DNA of 43,907 bases from assembly GCA_018263175.1 (NCBI GenBank), contig JADFDB010000005.1, positions 1 to 43,907 of the forward strand. The letters run 5' to 3'. The stretch is from Spirochaetota bacterium (GTDB lineage Bacteria; Spirochaetota; UBA4802; UBA5368). Positions 31,704-40,391 of this stretch are shown here, piece after piece. The notes under the pieces were generated by a model. That model was not told where the DNA came from, did not search any database, and worked only from the letters and a program-made list of their open reading frames with translations. The position numbers were made by a program, and so were the translations under genes. How positions within the stretch are numbered: the stretch's first letter is position 1; every line of letters begins with the position of its first letter.

Positions 31704-32513
31704 TTATTTCGTCACCTTCACCATCAGCGTGACCCCGAAGTGCCTGAGAAAAGGCAGCGGGCCGTTCGCCTTCGCCTCGATCCGGTCGGAGAAGCGGCGC
31801 AGCGCACGATGAAAGCGCCGCGGAACGATGATGTAGTGCCAGGTCCATTTGGTGTGGATGTTCCACGGCGGCCGGAACTCGTGCGCTGTTATCTCGCATT
31901 CGGAAAAGAGGCCGCGGCAGAGCTTTCTTATTTCACCGAGGCGGTAAAAGCGCATGCGGATGGGGTCGCGGTAGCGGAACAGGTGTATGCTTATGAACTG
32001 GAGAAAGGCGAAGAGCAGGTTTTCCGGCGCGAATCGGGACGGTACGCGGATGTAGGCAACGCCGCCGGACTTCAGAATGCGGTGCACCTCCCCGAGAACG
32101 AGCTTCCCGTTGGCCTTCGAGAGGTGCTGTAAAACCAGGAGCGAATAAGCCGCGTCGAAGCTGTCGTCCCTGAAGGGGAGCCGGGTGCCGTCGCCGCGGA
32201 GGAGCGCCGGCGTGTGGCCGTGCTTCTCGAGGTGCTTCCTGCTCTGTTCGAGCATGGCCTGCGAGATGTCGAGGCCGATGCCGTGCGCCCCCCGGTCGAG
32301 CACGGGCTTCAGCACCCGGCTCCACCCGCAGCCTAGGTCGAGGGTGAGTGCGCCTTTTTGAACGGGAAAGGGCGGCGGCGCGTCGAGGAGGTTTCCGTAA
32401 TAGTCGGTGAGGATGGCCTCCACCCCGAGCGTGATAAAGGGGGCATCCTTCATCGCCCCCTCGTCCCAGACGCCGACGTATGCCCGGTAAAAATCGCTGT
32501 CTTTTACAATCAC
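31704..32513 (-). CDS. Class I SAM-dependent methyltransferase
   Basis: 269 residues from GTG 32513 (MIVKDSDFYRAY), with AGGGGA eight bases upstream; the longer frame is the tail of the neighbouring gene read out of phase. SAM motif I is LTLDLGCGWSRVL, followed by GIGLDISQAMLEQ, LRGDGTRLPFRDDSFDAAYS and the post-motif HRILKSGGVAYIRVP. The fold is a UbiE/COQ5-like methyltransferase (Methyltransf_11 type), acceptor unknown. The start overlaps the stop of the DUF4015 gene as GTGA, so both are translated in concert, suggesting action on a glycan or on the envelope. Confidence 0.9.
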   Translation of the reverse strand: MIVKDSDFYRAYVGVWDEGAMKDAPFITLGVEAILTDYYGNLLDAPPPFPVQKGALTLDLGCGWSRVLKPVLDRGAHGIGLDISQAMLEQSRKHLEKHGHTPALLRGDGTRLPFRDDSFDAAYSLLVLQHLSKANGKLVLGEVHRILKSGGVAYIRVPSRFAPENLLFAFLQFISIHLFRYRDPIRMRFYRLGEIRKLCRGLFSECEITAHEFRPPWNIHTKWTWHYIIVPRRFHRALRRFSDRIEAKANGPLPFLRHFGVTLMVKVTK

Positions 32514-33985
32514 TGTTTGCGTCCCCTTTCGGCGTATTTTCGCTTTTCTTCGTCGGCGAGCCGCTGCATCGCCGCGTAAACCGGGTCGTACGAATTTGAC
32601 GCGTTCCAGAACAGAAAGCCGCGCGCGCCCGCGTCGACGGCCCCGCGTATCTGCTCCAGTATGTAGTCGTCGTTGTACGCCTTTGTTCTCCAGCGGAATG
32701 CCTGGAGCCACGGGCGCACCGCGGTCTGCGGTGCCAGCGCCTTCACGCGGAGGCAGCCCCTGTTTATGAAATAGTACGGCTCGTCGCCGGGATTGGCGTA
32801 GCCGTCGAAATGATCGTTGAAATGGGACGGGTACAGCATCGGCGAGATCACCTCGCAGTGCTTCGCCATCCGCTCAATCCGCTGGCCGGTCCGGCGGATG
32901 TCGATCTCCTTTCCCCATGCCACCACGCCGAAGATGTCCACCGAGAGATTGGCGTGCCGCGCACTGAGCTCGGCGTGCGCGCGCTCTAAAAAGGCGGTGA
33001 TCGCCGCTTCTTTCGGCATGGTGCCGAAGTGGTACGCGTAGACGGCGTCGCCGTGGTCGCCGGCGGTGGGGAAGCGGATGTAATCGAACTGGATTTCGTC
33101 GACGCCCTTTTCGGCGAGCTCTATGGCCAGCGCGATATTGTAGTCCTGGACGTGCTTGTTGGTGGGGTCGCACCATAGTTCGGCCCCGGCGCTCCACGGC
33201 CCCCCGCTTTTCTTCGAATGGATGGCGTATTCCGGCCTCTTGCGGTACAGCGCGTGGTCGTGGAACACCGCGATCCGGGCGATGGCGTACACCCCTTTGT
33301 CTTTGAGGTGGCGGATAAGCTTGTCGATGTCGTCGATGCACCGCTTCTCGTGCGTATTGAACTCGACCGCGGCGGGAACATGGCTGCGGTAGTTGACGAT
33401 GCCCGTGATGTCCTTCGCGTCGAAGACCACGGTGTTGATGCCCGCGGCCAGAAAGCGCTCGAGCGACTGAAGCGTCTTTTCGCTCGCTATGGCCCCGCCG
33501 GTATAATAAAGCCCCCGGCTCTCGATGATCGGCGGCTTCGCCGTCCTTATAAAGGCAGGAACGCGGGGTGATATACTGTACGGGATGTAAACGATCGTGC
33601 CTCTGGTCACGGAATCGGCACGGAGCGCGTTATATTCCTTTATCGTCCGTTCGAGCTGATAACGTCTGAAAAAATGCGTGTAGCGGAGCGCGGCATCGGC
33701 GACCTCTCTGAGACGCATATCGCGCGGGGCCTGGAAGAGCAGGGTGCGGCCGCAATGGATGAAGCCGGCGGGAAGGTTCCGGTAAACCGTCGTATGGTCG
33801 CGCCGTTCAACCGTGCCGATGATCGTGAAGCTGCTCTTCGGAAGGACCGACCGGTAAAGGCGGAGAGCTGACCCCTGGATGCCGTCGGCGATGAGCGCAA
33901 TGGCGCCCGCGTGTATAAGGACGAGCCACTGGGTCATGAGCGCGCAGAGCAGCAGGGTGAGGATCTGGCGGTTTCGTTTGTTCAT
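32510..33985 (-). CDS. DUF4015 putative glycoside hydrolase, membrane-anchored
   Basis: 491 residues. An N-terminal segment (~8-35) is a signal anchor. The region from ~155 to 470 is the DUF4015 TIM barrel: ESRGLYYTGGAIAS, NTVVFDAKDITGIVNY, IARIAVFHDHALYRKRPEYA, WCDPTNKHVQDYN, DEIQFDYIRFP, VDIFGVVAWG and VISPMLYPSHF. The FDYIRFP strand carries the candidate catalytic acid. Family members are predicted to cut a polysaccharide outside the cytoplasm, with no assigned substrate. The ~120-residue part before the barrel includes a LysM-like or linker segment I cannot define. The methyltransferase gene overlaps its stop. Confidence 0.88.
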   Translation of the reverse strand: MNKRNRQILTLLLCALMTQWLVLIHAGAIALIADGIQGSALRLYRSVLPKSSFTIIGTVERRDHTTVYRNLPAGFIHCGRTLLFQAPRDMRLREVADAALRYTHFFRRYQLERTIKEYNALRADSVTRGTIVYIPYSISPRVPAFIRTAKPPIIESRGLYYTGGAIASEKTLQSLERFLAAGINTVVFDAKDITGIVNYRSHVPAAVEFNTHEKRCIDDIDKLIRHLKDKGVYAIARIAVFHDHALYRKRPEYAIHSKKSGGPWSAGAELWCDPTNKHVQDYNIALAIELAEKGVDEIQFDYIRFPTAGDHGDAVYAYHFGTMPKEAAITAFLERAHAELSARHANLSVDIFGVVAWGKEIDIRRTGQRIERMAKHCEVISPMLYPSHFNDHFDGYANPGDEPYYFINRGCLRVKALAPQTAVRPWLQAFRWRTKAYNDDYILEQIRGAVDAGARGFLFWNASNSYDPVYAAMQRLADEEKRKYAERGRKQ

Positions 33986-34162
33986 CGGGTGATGGCGGTC
34001 TCGGCGTAGTGCATTGTTCCGGCCTTCGATTTTTGTTGCAATTACAGCGGCGGTCGACGATAAATGTACAGTGTATGCCGTCCCTGCGGTCCGCCTGCCG
34101 CGTCGGGAACGGCAAGACTATGAAAAATCGTTGCGTCCAAAAAGCAACAGAAAAAAGCGATC

Positions 34163-34957
34163 ATGCTTAAAATTGAAAGCCTACTGAGAACACCGACGCG
34201 AAAAATCGTCTCCTTCCTGGAGGGTGTGAGAAATTTTTACCGGTTTGTGAAGTCGATCGTGGTGTCGTTTCGCTCCATCAAGTACCTTCGGTTCCGCTCG
34301 ATCTATTCCATCGTCATCAACCAGACCCGCTTCACCGGGATCGACGCGCTTCCGATCATCGTTTCGATCGCGCTCCTCCTCGGCGCGACCACGATCATTC
34401 AGGCCACCAAGGCATTCCCGAAGTTCGGGATTGAGGGCTTCATCGGCAACCTCCTCGTCATCATCATCGCGAGGGAGCTCGGGCCGCTCGCCACCGCCAT
34501 GATCGTCGTGAGCCGCTCGGGCTCGGCGATCGCCGCGGAGATCGCCACCCAGAAGCAGAACAGGGAGATCCTCTCGCTCGAGCTCATGGGGATCGACACC
34601 AAGCTCTATATCGTTTTTCCGCGCATCCTGGCCTCGATCCTGGCGATCTTCACGCTCATCGTCATCTTCGACATAACGGCCTTTTTCGGGGGCTATCTCA
34701 TTTCGCTCGGCACGGTCTACATCCCGGCGGGCGTATTCGTCCAGACCATGCTCGACGCATTCAGTTTCAGCGACCTCAGCATCACGATTCTGAAAAGCGT
34801 TATGTACGGCATTCTCATCCCCCTCATCTGCTGCTATTACGGCTTTATGCCGGAATCGGACTTCCAGATCCCGATATTCGTCTCGCGCGCCGTGGTGCGC
34901 ACGCTCGTGATACTCTTCGTAATCAACGCCTTCATCTCGGCGCTGTTCTATTTTTAG
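34163..34957 (+). CDS. mlaE: MlaE-type lipid ABC permease
   Basis: 264 residues, full length for MlaE. Conserved blocks: SIALLLGATTIIQATK, then IIARELGPLATAMIVVSRSG SAIAAEIATQ, then LELMGIDTKLYIVFPRILA and a late CCYYGFMPESD. About five to six membrane helices are present. In Escherichia coli MlaE forms the membrane core of MlaFEDB, which moves phospholipids between inner and outer membranes. It is the first gene of a four-gene run (MlaE, MlaF-like, MlaD, glycosyltransferase) with gaps of 0-15 bases. Confidence 0.93.
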   Translation: MLKIESLLRTPTRKIVSFLEGVRNFYRFVKSIVVSFRSIKYLRFRSIYSIVINQTRFTGIDALPIIVSIALLLGATTIIQATKAFPKFGIEGFIGNLLVIIIARELGPLATAMIVVSRSGSAIAAEIATQKQNREILSLELMGIDTKLYIVFPRILASILAIFTLIVIFDITAFFGGYLISLGTVYIPAGVFVQTMLDAFSFSDLSITILKSVMYGILIPLICCYYGFMPESDFQIPIFVSRAVVRTLVILFVINAFISALFYF

Positions 34958-34966
34958 GTGGGAACG

Positions 34967-35728
34967 ATGAATGGGGAGGAACTTCTCAGGGTCGAATCGG
35001 TCTGTTTCACCGACGCAGGCGGCGCGGTCTGCCGCGACGTCTCGTTTTCACTGGCGAGGGGGGAGAACCTGATCATATTCGGTCCCGAGGGCTCGGGTGC
35101 CGAGGTGGTGTGCCCGCTCATCGCCGGGACGGTGATCTCGTTCGACGGAGAGATATTTTTCAAGGGGCGCTCGGTCGAGAGCTTCGACTATTTCGAGCGC
35201 CACAACTACCGCAAGGAGCTCGGGTATCTGCAGAGGGACTATGGTCTCATCAACAACATGTCGGTCGAGGAGAACATTGCGCTTCCGCTGCGCTATCATT
35301 CGAGGCTTTCGTCCTGGGAGATCACTTCGCTCGTGAACAGGCTCCTCGGCGAGCTCGAACTCGAGCACTGCCGCGGCCTCCGGCCGTTTTCGCTGTCGGG
35401 CTCGGAAACACAGCGGACCGCGTACTGCCGCGCGATCGCGCTCGACCCGGATCTTCTGCTCGTCGAGCACGCGCTGGAAGGGCAGTGTCTGCTCAATTCC
35501 CGGCTGTTTCTGGAAGCGCTGGGCCGATGGTGCGCGCGCGACGACCGCTCGGTCATCATCGTCACCTACGAACCGGAGCGGTTCGTCGATTTTTCAGATC
35601 GCTTTCTTATGCTGTATGACGGTAATATCGTGTTTTCGGGTTCGCGCGATGAGTTCCTCGCGCGGCAGAACGACTATCTTGACCAGTACATGCGCTCGTC
35701 ACTCGACGGGCCCATGAAGGTGCGGTAA
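34967..35728 (+). CDS. MlaF-like ABC ATPase with degenerate catalytic motifs
   Basis: 253 residues from ATG 34967 (AGGTGGGA upstream; GTG 34958 is possible). The order and spacing of ABC motifs are kept, but the residues are not. Walker A is GPEGSGAEV instead of GPxGxGK(S/T), so the ATP-binding Lys and Ser/Thr are gone. The signature is LSGSE rather than LSGG. Walker B aligns as LLLVEHALEG to LLLxDEPxxG, replacing Asp by Glu and the catalytic Glu by His. The switch His is Tyr (VTYEPE). The Q-loop (YLQRDYGLINNMSVEENIAL) survives. The open frame and normal operon position argue for a maintained, non-hydrolysing subunit rather than a dying gene. Confidence 0.9.
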   Translation: MNGEELLRVESVCFTDAGGAVCRDVSFSLARGENLIIFGPEGSGAEVVCPLIAGTVISFDGEIFFKGRSVESFDYFERHNYRKELGYLQRDYGLINNMSVEENIALPLRYHSRLSSWEITSLVNRLLGELELEHCRGLRPFSLSGSETQRTAYCRAIALDPDLLLVEHALEGQCLLNSRLFLEALGRWCARDDRSVIIVTYEPERFVDFSDRFLMLYDGNIVFSGSRDEFLARQNDYLDQYMRSSLDGPMKVR

Positions 35729-35741
35729 ACGGAGGCGGGCC

Positions 35742-36416
35742 ATGAAGCTTGAAAAAAACGAACTGCGCGTGGGTATATTCGTATTGATACCGGTTGTCAT
35801 ACTGCTGCTCTTCGTGGTGCTCAAGCTCGGATACTCCTTCGCGAGCTCGACCATCGATGTGTTCCTCAAGACCGACAGCATCACCTCGATCAAGGAGGGA
35901 ACGCTCGTGAAGATCAAGGGTTACACCGTGGGCCGGGTCATCGACATCAAGCCGGTCTACAAGCCGGCGCTGCACTTCCTGGCGGTCATGCGCATTCGCC
36001 GCGATATCGAGCTCTACGAGGACTGCTCGGCGGTGATACAGAACCAGAACATCATCGGCGACCCGGTCATCGACATCCGCAACCCCGAGAAGAAGGGGGA
36101 GCTTTTGCGGTCCGGCTCGGTCATAGAGGGGATCGAGTACGTCAATCTGGAGGCGATTTTACAAGACGTCCACGCGCTGCTCGCGACCCTTCAGGGGACG
36201 GTCGGCGTTATTCGCGATATATCGATCGACAGCCGGGGAAATCTGCGCGCGCTGCTGACCAACCTTTCCGGCAGCATGGCCACCGTCAACGACCTGCTTA
36301 TGAATTCGCAGAAGGACATCCTCGAAATCCTCACCTCCTTCAGGCAGACCGCGAAGACCATGAACGAGATCTCCGAGGAGCTTAAAAAACATCCCGTCAA
36401 GTTTCTATTCAAGTGA
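35742..36416 (+). CDS. mlaD: MlaD/MCE-domain protein
   Basis: 224 residues; GGAGG seven bases upstream. One N-terminal helix (~9-32) anchors it in the inner membrane. The MCE domain (~40-115) shows the usual TDSITSIKEGTLVKIKGYTV GRV and IQNQNIIGDPVIDI blocks. The C-terminal ~90 residues are a helical region (LQDVHALLATLQGT... LLTNLSGSMATVNDLL) which in MlaD relatives forms the hydrophobic tunnel or coil. It binds lipid at the periplasmic side of the MlaE permease. It is 14 bases after the MlaF-like gene. Confidence 0.92.
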   Translation: MKLEKNELRVGIFVLIPVVILLLFVVLKLGYSFASSTIDVFLKTDSITSIKEGTLVKIKGYTVGRVIDIKPVYKPALHFLAVMRIRRDIELYEDCSAVIQNQNIIGDPVIDIRNPEKKGELLRSGSVIEGIEYVNLEAILQDVHALLATLQGTVGVIRDISIDSRGNLRALLTNLSGSMATVNDLLMNSQKDILEILTSFRQTAKTMNEISEELKKHPVKFLFK

Positions 36417-36419
36417 CGC

Positions 36420-37289
36420 GTGCCGCTTTTCTCCGTCATAATCCCGGTATACAACCGCCCCGTCCCGCTCCGTCGGGCGATCGAATCCGTGCTCGCGCAG
36501 AATTTCAGCGACTACGAGCTCGTCGTGGTGGACGACGGCTCGACCGATGATACCGCGGCGATCGCGCGGTCATTTCCTGCCGTTCGGTACGTGCATCAGC
36601 ATAACCGCGGCGTGAGCGCGGCGCGCAACCGCGGGGCCGCGGAATCGAGTGCCCCGTACCTCGCCTTTTTAGACTCGGACGACGAATGGCTGCCCGAAAA
36701 ACTCGGCGTGCAGCATGAATTCATCGGGCGCAATCCATCCATACTCATTCACCAGACCGACGAGATCTGGATACGCCGCGGCCGCAGGGTAAACCCGAAG
36801 AACAGGCATCGCAAACCCTGGGGCGATATCTTCATCCCCTCGCTTGACCTCTGCCTGGTGAGTCCGTCGGCCGTGGTGATAAGGCGCTCACTTTTCGAGC
36901 GATCGGGTGGATTCGACGAACGCCTGAAGGTGTGCGAGGACTATGACCTGTGGCTGCGAATCGCGTTCGACGAGCCGGTGGGGCTCATCGACCGGAAACT
37001 AGTGGTGAAATACGGCGGGCACGACGACCAGCTCTCGCGGAGGCACTGGGGAATGGACCGGTTCCGGGTGTACGCCATCATGAAGCTCCTTCGCGCGCGG
37101 GCGGGAGAGATGGGGGAGGAGCGTCTGAGGGCGACGCGGGAGGCCGCCGGGAGCAGGTGCGCCCTGCTCGCACAGGGGGCGAAAAAGCGCGGTAACGGCG
37201 CCCTCCTCGACGTCCTGGAATCGGTGATTCGATCTATCGATGATGGAGACTATAGCAGTAGAGCGTTTGAGAGCCTCGCAGAAGCATGA
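36420..37289 (+). CDS. Family 2 glycosyltransferase
   Basis: 289 residues from GTG 36420, three bases after the mlaD stop. GT-A fold motifs are plain: FSVIIPVYNRP, VVVDDGSTDDTAAIA, GVSAARNRGAAES, the DSD metal site in AFLDSDDEWLPEK, and the late CEDYDLWLRIA with the acceptor-site acidic residues. It should transfer a sugar from a nucleotide sugar at the cytoplasmic face of the membrane; donor and acceptor are unknown. Close linkage to the Mla genes suggests an envelope glycolipid or glycan. Its 3' end overlaps the convergent beta-propeller gene by 56 bases. Confidence 0.9.
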   Translation: MPLFSVIIPVYNRPVPLRRAIESVLAQNFSDYELVVVDDGSTDDTAAIARSFPAVRYVHQHNRGVSAARNRGAAESSAPYLAFLDSDDEWLPEKLGVQHEFIGRNPSILIHQTDEIWIRRGRRVNPKNRHRKPWGDIFIPSLDLCLVSPSAVVIRRSLFERSGGFDERLKVCEDYDLWLRIAFDEPVGLIDRKLVVKYGGHDDQLSRRHWGMDRFRVYAIMKLLRARAGEMGEERLRATREAAGSRCALLAQGAKKRGNGALLDVLESVIRSIDDGDYSSRAFESLAEA

Positions 37290-38310
37290 CGGGCGCCTCG
37301 ATCGAGGCCTGCAGGTACGATTCCATGGGGAAGTTTCGGGCGAAGAGTACGGTGCCGTCGGGCAGGAAGGCGAGCGCCTGGGAGCCGCCTTCGGATCTTG
37401 TATATCCGGCGACGTAGATGCAGCCGTCGCGGTCGAGCGAGGCCATCCCGGTGCGGGCGGCCGGGACCTTGATCGACGCCGCTGGCTTCGCCTTTCGATT
37501 GACGACGAGAATCCTGTTGTGGTCGAGAATCGCCGCGGTGCCGTCGTCCCCGACGGTAAGCGCCGTCCGCGCGACGTGCACGCGCGAGAGCGGCGAGGCG
37601 GCGGCGCTTCCGTCCGCGGTCGCGATGATCGCGATGTAATCCCCCTTCTCGTTCCCGTAATGGAGCGCGACATACGCTCCCGACGGCGACACCGCCATGC
37701 TCTTGACGAGGGTGCCGCCGCCCGTTCCGGCCTTCAGGAGGCGCCTTCCCGCAGCGTCCATTACCGCATAGCTTCCGTCGAGGAAGCCCAGGGCCGCGAT
37801 GTCGGATCCCTTCGAAAAGGCGATGACCGTAAGGAAGCGTCCGGCAACCGGTTCTCCCGCCGGATTGCCGTGAAAGTCGAGCGCACGCACCCGGCTCTGG
37901 TCGCTGTTGACGAGGAGTACGAGCTTTCCGTTGTACGACACATGAGGGTATTCGCGCGAGCCGGTCTTCCAGAAGGGGCTGCCGTCGGCCGCGAAGAATT
38001 CCACCGTGGTGCCGAGTTTCTGATAGGCTGCGTAATACCTGCCGTTCCCGCTTGCGGAGAAGAGCGTTTCGCCGAAGGCCCGCTTCGCGATGAGCCTTCC
38101 GTCGGCGGCCAGGAGCGAAAGCGTGTCGCCCGAAACGACCGGCGGGATTGAGCGAGTAGACAGCGCCGCGTTGGGCGAGCGCTCAATCGATTCCGGTGCC
38201 GCGACCGGCCCCTGCCATTCGGGATACAGTTCCGTCGCCGGTTCCGCCTGCCAGACGGGGGCGAGGCCCAGAACGGCGCCCGCGATGAGTCCGAGTACAA
38301 GATAGCGCAT
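37234..38310 (-). CDS. Exported WD40/PQQ-like beta-propeller protein
   Basis: 358 residues from ATG 38310, AGGAG six bases upstream. Residues 1-25 are a signal peptide (MRYLVLGLIAGAVLGLAPVW) without a lipobox. The rest is a run of ~40-residue blade-like units, such as LLAADGRLIAKRAFGE, AFSKGSDIAALGFLDGSYAV and MAVSPSGAYVALHYGNE, ending with MASLDRDGCIYVAGYTR. Probably seven blades; no catalytic site is visible, so it likely binds another protein. It begins two bases after the sigma-factor stop (TGACCATG), which indicates coupled translation of both. Confidence 0.85.
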   Translation of the reverse strand: MRYLVLGLIAGAVLGLAPVWQAEPATELYPEWQGPVAAPESIERSPNAALSTRSIPPVVSGDTLSLLAADGRLIAKRAFGETLFSASGNGRYYAAYQKLGTTVEFFAADGSPFWKTGSREYPHVSYNGKLVLLVNSDQSRVRALDFHGNPAGEPVAGRFLTVIAFSKGSDIAALGFLDGSYAVMDAAGRRLLKAGTGGGTLVKSMAVSPSGAYVALHYGNEKGDYIAIIATADGSAAASPLSRVHVARTALTVGDDGTAAILDHNRILVVNRKAKPAASIKVPAARTGMASLDRDGCIYVAGYTRSEGGSQALAFLPDGTVLFARNFPMESYLQASIEAPVMLLRGSQTLYCYSLHHR

Positions 38311-38312
38311 GG

Positions 38313-39377
38313 TCACTCCTGAATGAAGCTTTTAAGCCGCTGGCTGCGCGACGGATGGCGGAGTCTGCGGATCGCCTTTTTTTCAATCTGGCGGATTCGC
38401 TCCTTGGAGAGCTTGAACTTCTCGCCAATCTGCTGGAGGGACAGCGGCTTCTCACCGTCCAGTCCGAAGCGCATTCTGAGTATTTCGCGCTCGGAGGCGG
38501 TGAGGGTGTTGAGAACGGCGTTGAGGGAGTCCCTGAGCGAGTCGTCAAGGAGCTTTTGGTCCGGTGCGTCGACGCGCGCGTCCTCGAGCATGCTGATAAT
38601 GCTCGTGTCGTCGGAATCGCCGAACGTCGCGTCGAGCGAGATGTAGTCCTGCGAGATGTTCCGCAGGTAGGTGATCTCCTCATCGTCCATATCGAGCTCT
38701 TCGGCGATCTCCTGCACGGAGGGCTCGCGTCCAAGCTTGTGCTCGAGCTTTTTGTGCATCTTCTCGATCTTCTGCATGTCGGCGGTGCGGTTGAGCGGCA
38801 GCCGGATGAGCGAGGTCTTCTGGCTGATGGCGAGGATAATGGCCTGGCGGATCCACCACACGGCGTACGAGATGAAGTGAAAGCCCCTTTCCGGGTCGAA
38901 CTTGTCGGCGGCCTTGATGAGGCCCATGTTTCCCTCGTTGATGAGGTCGAGGAGCGATATGCCGCTGGTCTGGTATTTCTTCGCGATGGAGACCACAAAG
39001 CGAAGATTGGCCTTTATGAGCTTCTCCTTGGCCTTTTCATCTCCGTCGCGCGCGGCCCTGGCGTAGGTCTCCTCCTCTTCGCGGCGGAGGAGGGGAATCT
39101 TGTTTATCTGTTCCAGATACCATGTAATGGAAGAATCGGAAAAGTTTTCGTACCGGGATTTTTTCGTGCGTCCGGACGAACGCTTCTTCCCGGCGGGGGA
39201 AGAAACTGAATCGGAGTCGGCATCACCCTCGGAATCATCGTCGAACAGGTCCTCGTCGATCTCGCCGTCGAACGCGTCGTCGAGCATGTCGAGGTCGCGC
39301 TCGACCGGGTCTTCATGTGAAGACCGGGATTTGCCGGGGGCCCTGCCCTCCGCAGTTGTAGTTTTTTTCCGGGCCAT
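38313..39377 (-). CDS. RNA polymerase sigma-70 family factor (RpoD/RpoS-like, group 1 or 2)
   Basis: 354 residues. An acidic N-terminal tail (~25-60, MLDDAFDGEIDEDLFDDDSE) replaces a longer region 1.1. Region 1.2 is TWYLEQINKIPLLRREEEE. Region 2 contains ANLRFVVSIAKKYQ, LLDLINEGNMGLIKAADKFD and FISYAVWWIRQAI, and region 2.4/3.0 IRLPLNRTADMQKIEK. Region 4 ends with RIRQIEKKAIRRLRHPSR. This is a full set for recognition of both -35 and -10 boxes. The protein is short for a spirochaete-type principal RpoD, so it may be an RpoS-like alternate factor. It precedes the propeller gene by two bases on the same strand, and follows a lipoprotein gene by 92 bases. Confidence 0.92.
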   Translation of the reverse strand: MARKKTTTAEGRAPGKSRSSHEDPVERDLDMLDDAFDGEIDEDLFDDDSEGDADSDSVSSPAGKKRSSGRTKKSRYENFSDSSITWYLEQINKIPLLRREEEETYARAARDGDEKAKEKLIKANLRFVVSIAKKYQTSGISLLDLINEGNMGLIKAADKFDPERGFHFISYAVWWIRQAIILAISQKTSLIRLPLNRTADMQKIEKMHKKLEHKLGREPSVQEIAEELDMDDEEITYLRNISQDYISLDATFGDSDDTSIISMLEDARVDAPDQKLLDDSLRDSLNAVLNTLTASEREILRMRFGLDGEKPLSLQQIGEKFKLSKERIRQIEKKAIRRLRHPSRSQRLKSFIQE

Positions 39378-39469
39378 GGTGTTTCGATGATGATAGACCG
39401 TCGTTCCGCGGCTCGGGGCGAGTCCGTCGGGATTGGATACGGTAAACGGAGGGTGCAGAAAATCAAGTA

Positions 39470-40282
39470 TTATTTGGGGCCCCAGAGCCCGGCAAGCCTT
39501 TCGGGAAGCTCCTGGATCGAGGCGGCATAGCCCGGCATGTCGATGGCCGTATCGAGCCCGTGTTGCTCGAAGAGGAGCCGCGTTTCCTCCCTGGATTTCA
39601 CGACCGAGCCGGAGATTCTGTCTTCGGCCCGTGAGGGCCGGTCCCCGTCCATCGTGAAGAGCAGGTGGCGCGACGGCTCTCGTTTCTGCCGCGCTTTAAC
39701 GGGGGAGAAGAGCACCATCTCGACCTTCGAGAGGTCTTTCCCGCTGTAGGAGAGGGAAATCTCCATGCGGAACACCGTGCCGTTCGTCAGTATTTTAACG
39801 GGAACTCCGTCGTTGTACGAGAACCTCGTGATGACGAGCGGCGTCCTGTTCCTGACGATGCTGTATGAGCTTTTAAAGGATGTTTCGGTGCGGACGAGCT
39901 CGCCGCCGCTTCCGTAGAAGAACGACTCGACCCAGACGTCGTCGACCGGCTTTCCCTCGCGCGTCTCCCGTGCCCGGTGTGCCTGAATGCGGAGCCTTCC
40001 CGCCTGATCGTATGAGAAGGTGCGCGCGATGAGGGTCTCGCCACCCGGCGACGCGAGCTTCGAGGCCTTCGAGAGCCGGCCGGCGGTGTCGTATTCGAGC
40101 ACTATCCTCCCCGTTACAGCGCCTTTTTCGATGAAATGAATCTCGCGGAGACGGCCGTCGTCGCCCGTAATCCGGACGGTTTTATACGAAGCGCACGCGG
40201 AAAGCGCAAACAACAGGACCGGTATGATGACGGCCGTCCGGGAGTTCGGAAACGGGAGGGATCTCCTGTCAGTCGTGCTCAT
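39470..40282 (-). CDS. Lipoprotein of unknown function
   Basis: 270 residues from ATG 40282; an ATG at 40318 with GAGGCGG upstream would extend it by 12 residues. The signal peptide ends in lipobox LSACASYKTVRITGDD, with a long n-region (~18 residues). The mature protein alternates short strands with DTAGRLSKA and YDQAGRLRIQA repeats, like YD/RHS-type repeat hairpins that bind carbohydrate. This is an inference from pattern only. No enzymatic motif is visible. It lies upstream of the sigma factor on the same strand and may belong to its unit. Confidence 0.75.
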   Translation of the reverse strand: MSTTDRRSLPFPNSRTAVIIPVLLFALSACASYKTVRITGDDGRLREIHFIEKGAVTGRIVLEYDTAGRLSKASKLASPGGETLIARTFSYDQAGRLRIQAHRARETREGKPVDDVWVESFFYGSGGELVRTETSFKSSYSIVRNRTPLVITRFSYNDGVPVKILTNGTVFRMEISLSYSGKDLSKVEMVLFSPVKARQKREPSRHLLFTMDGDRPSRAEDRISGSVVKSREETRLLFEQHGLDTAIDMPGYAASIQELPERLAGLWGPK

Positions 40283-40391
40283 GATGCGTTCGCGGTTTCC
40301 TCTGTGCCGTAACGGCATTCGGATTCCGCCTCGTGGCCTCCATTGCCGGGCTTTAAGCTACCAAAAAAAGAAAGTGCCGAAAATGCCGATT

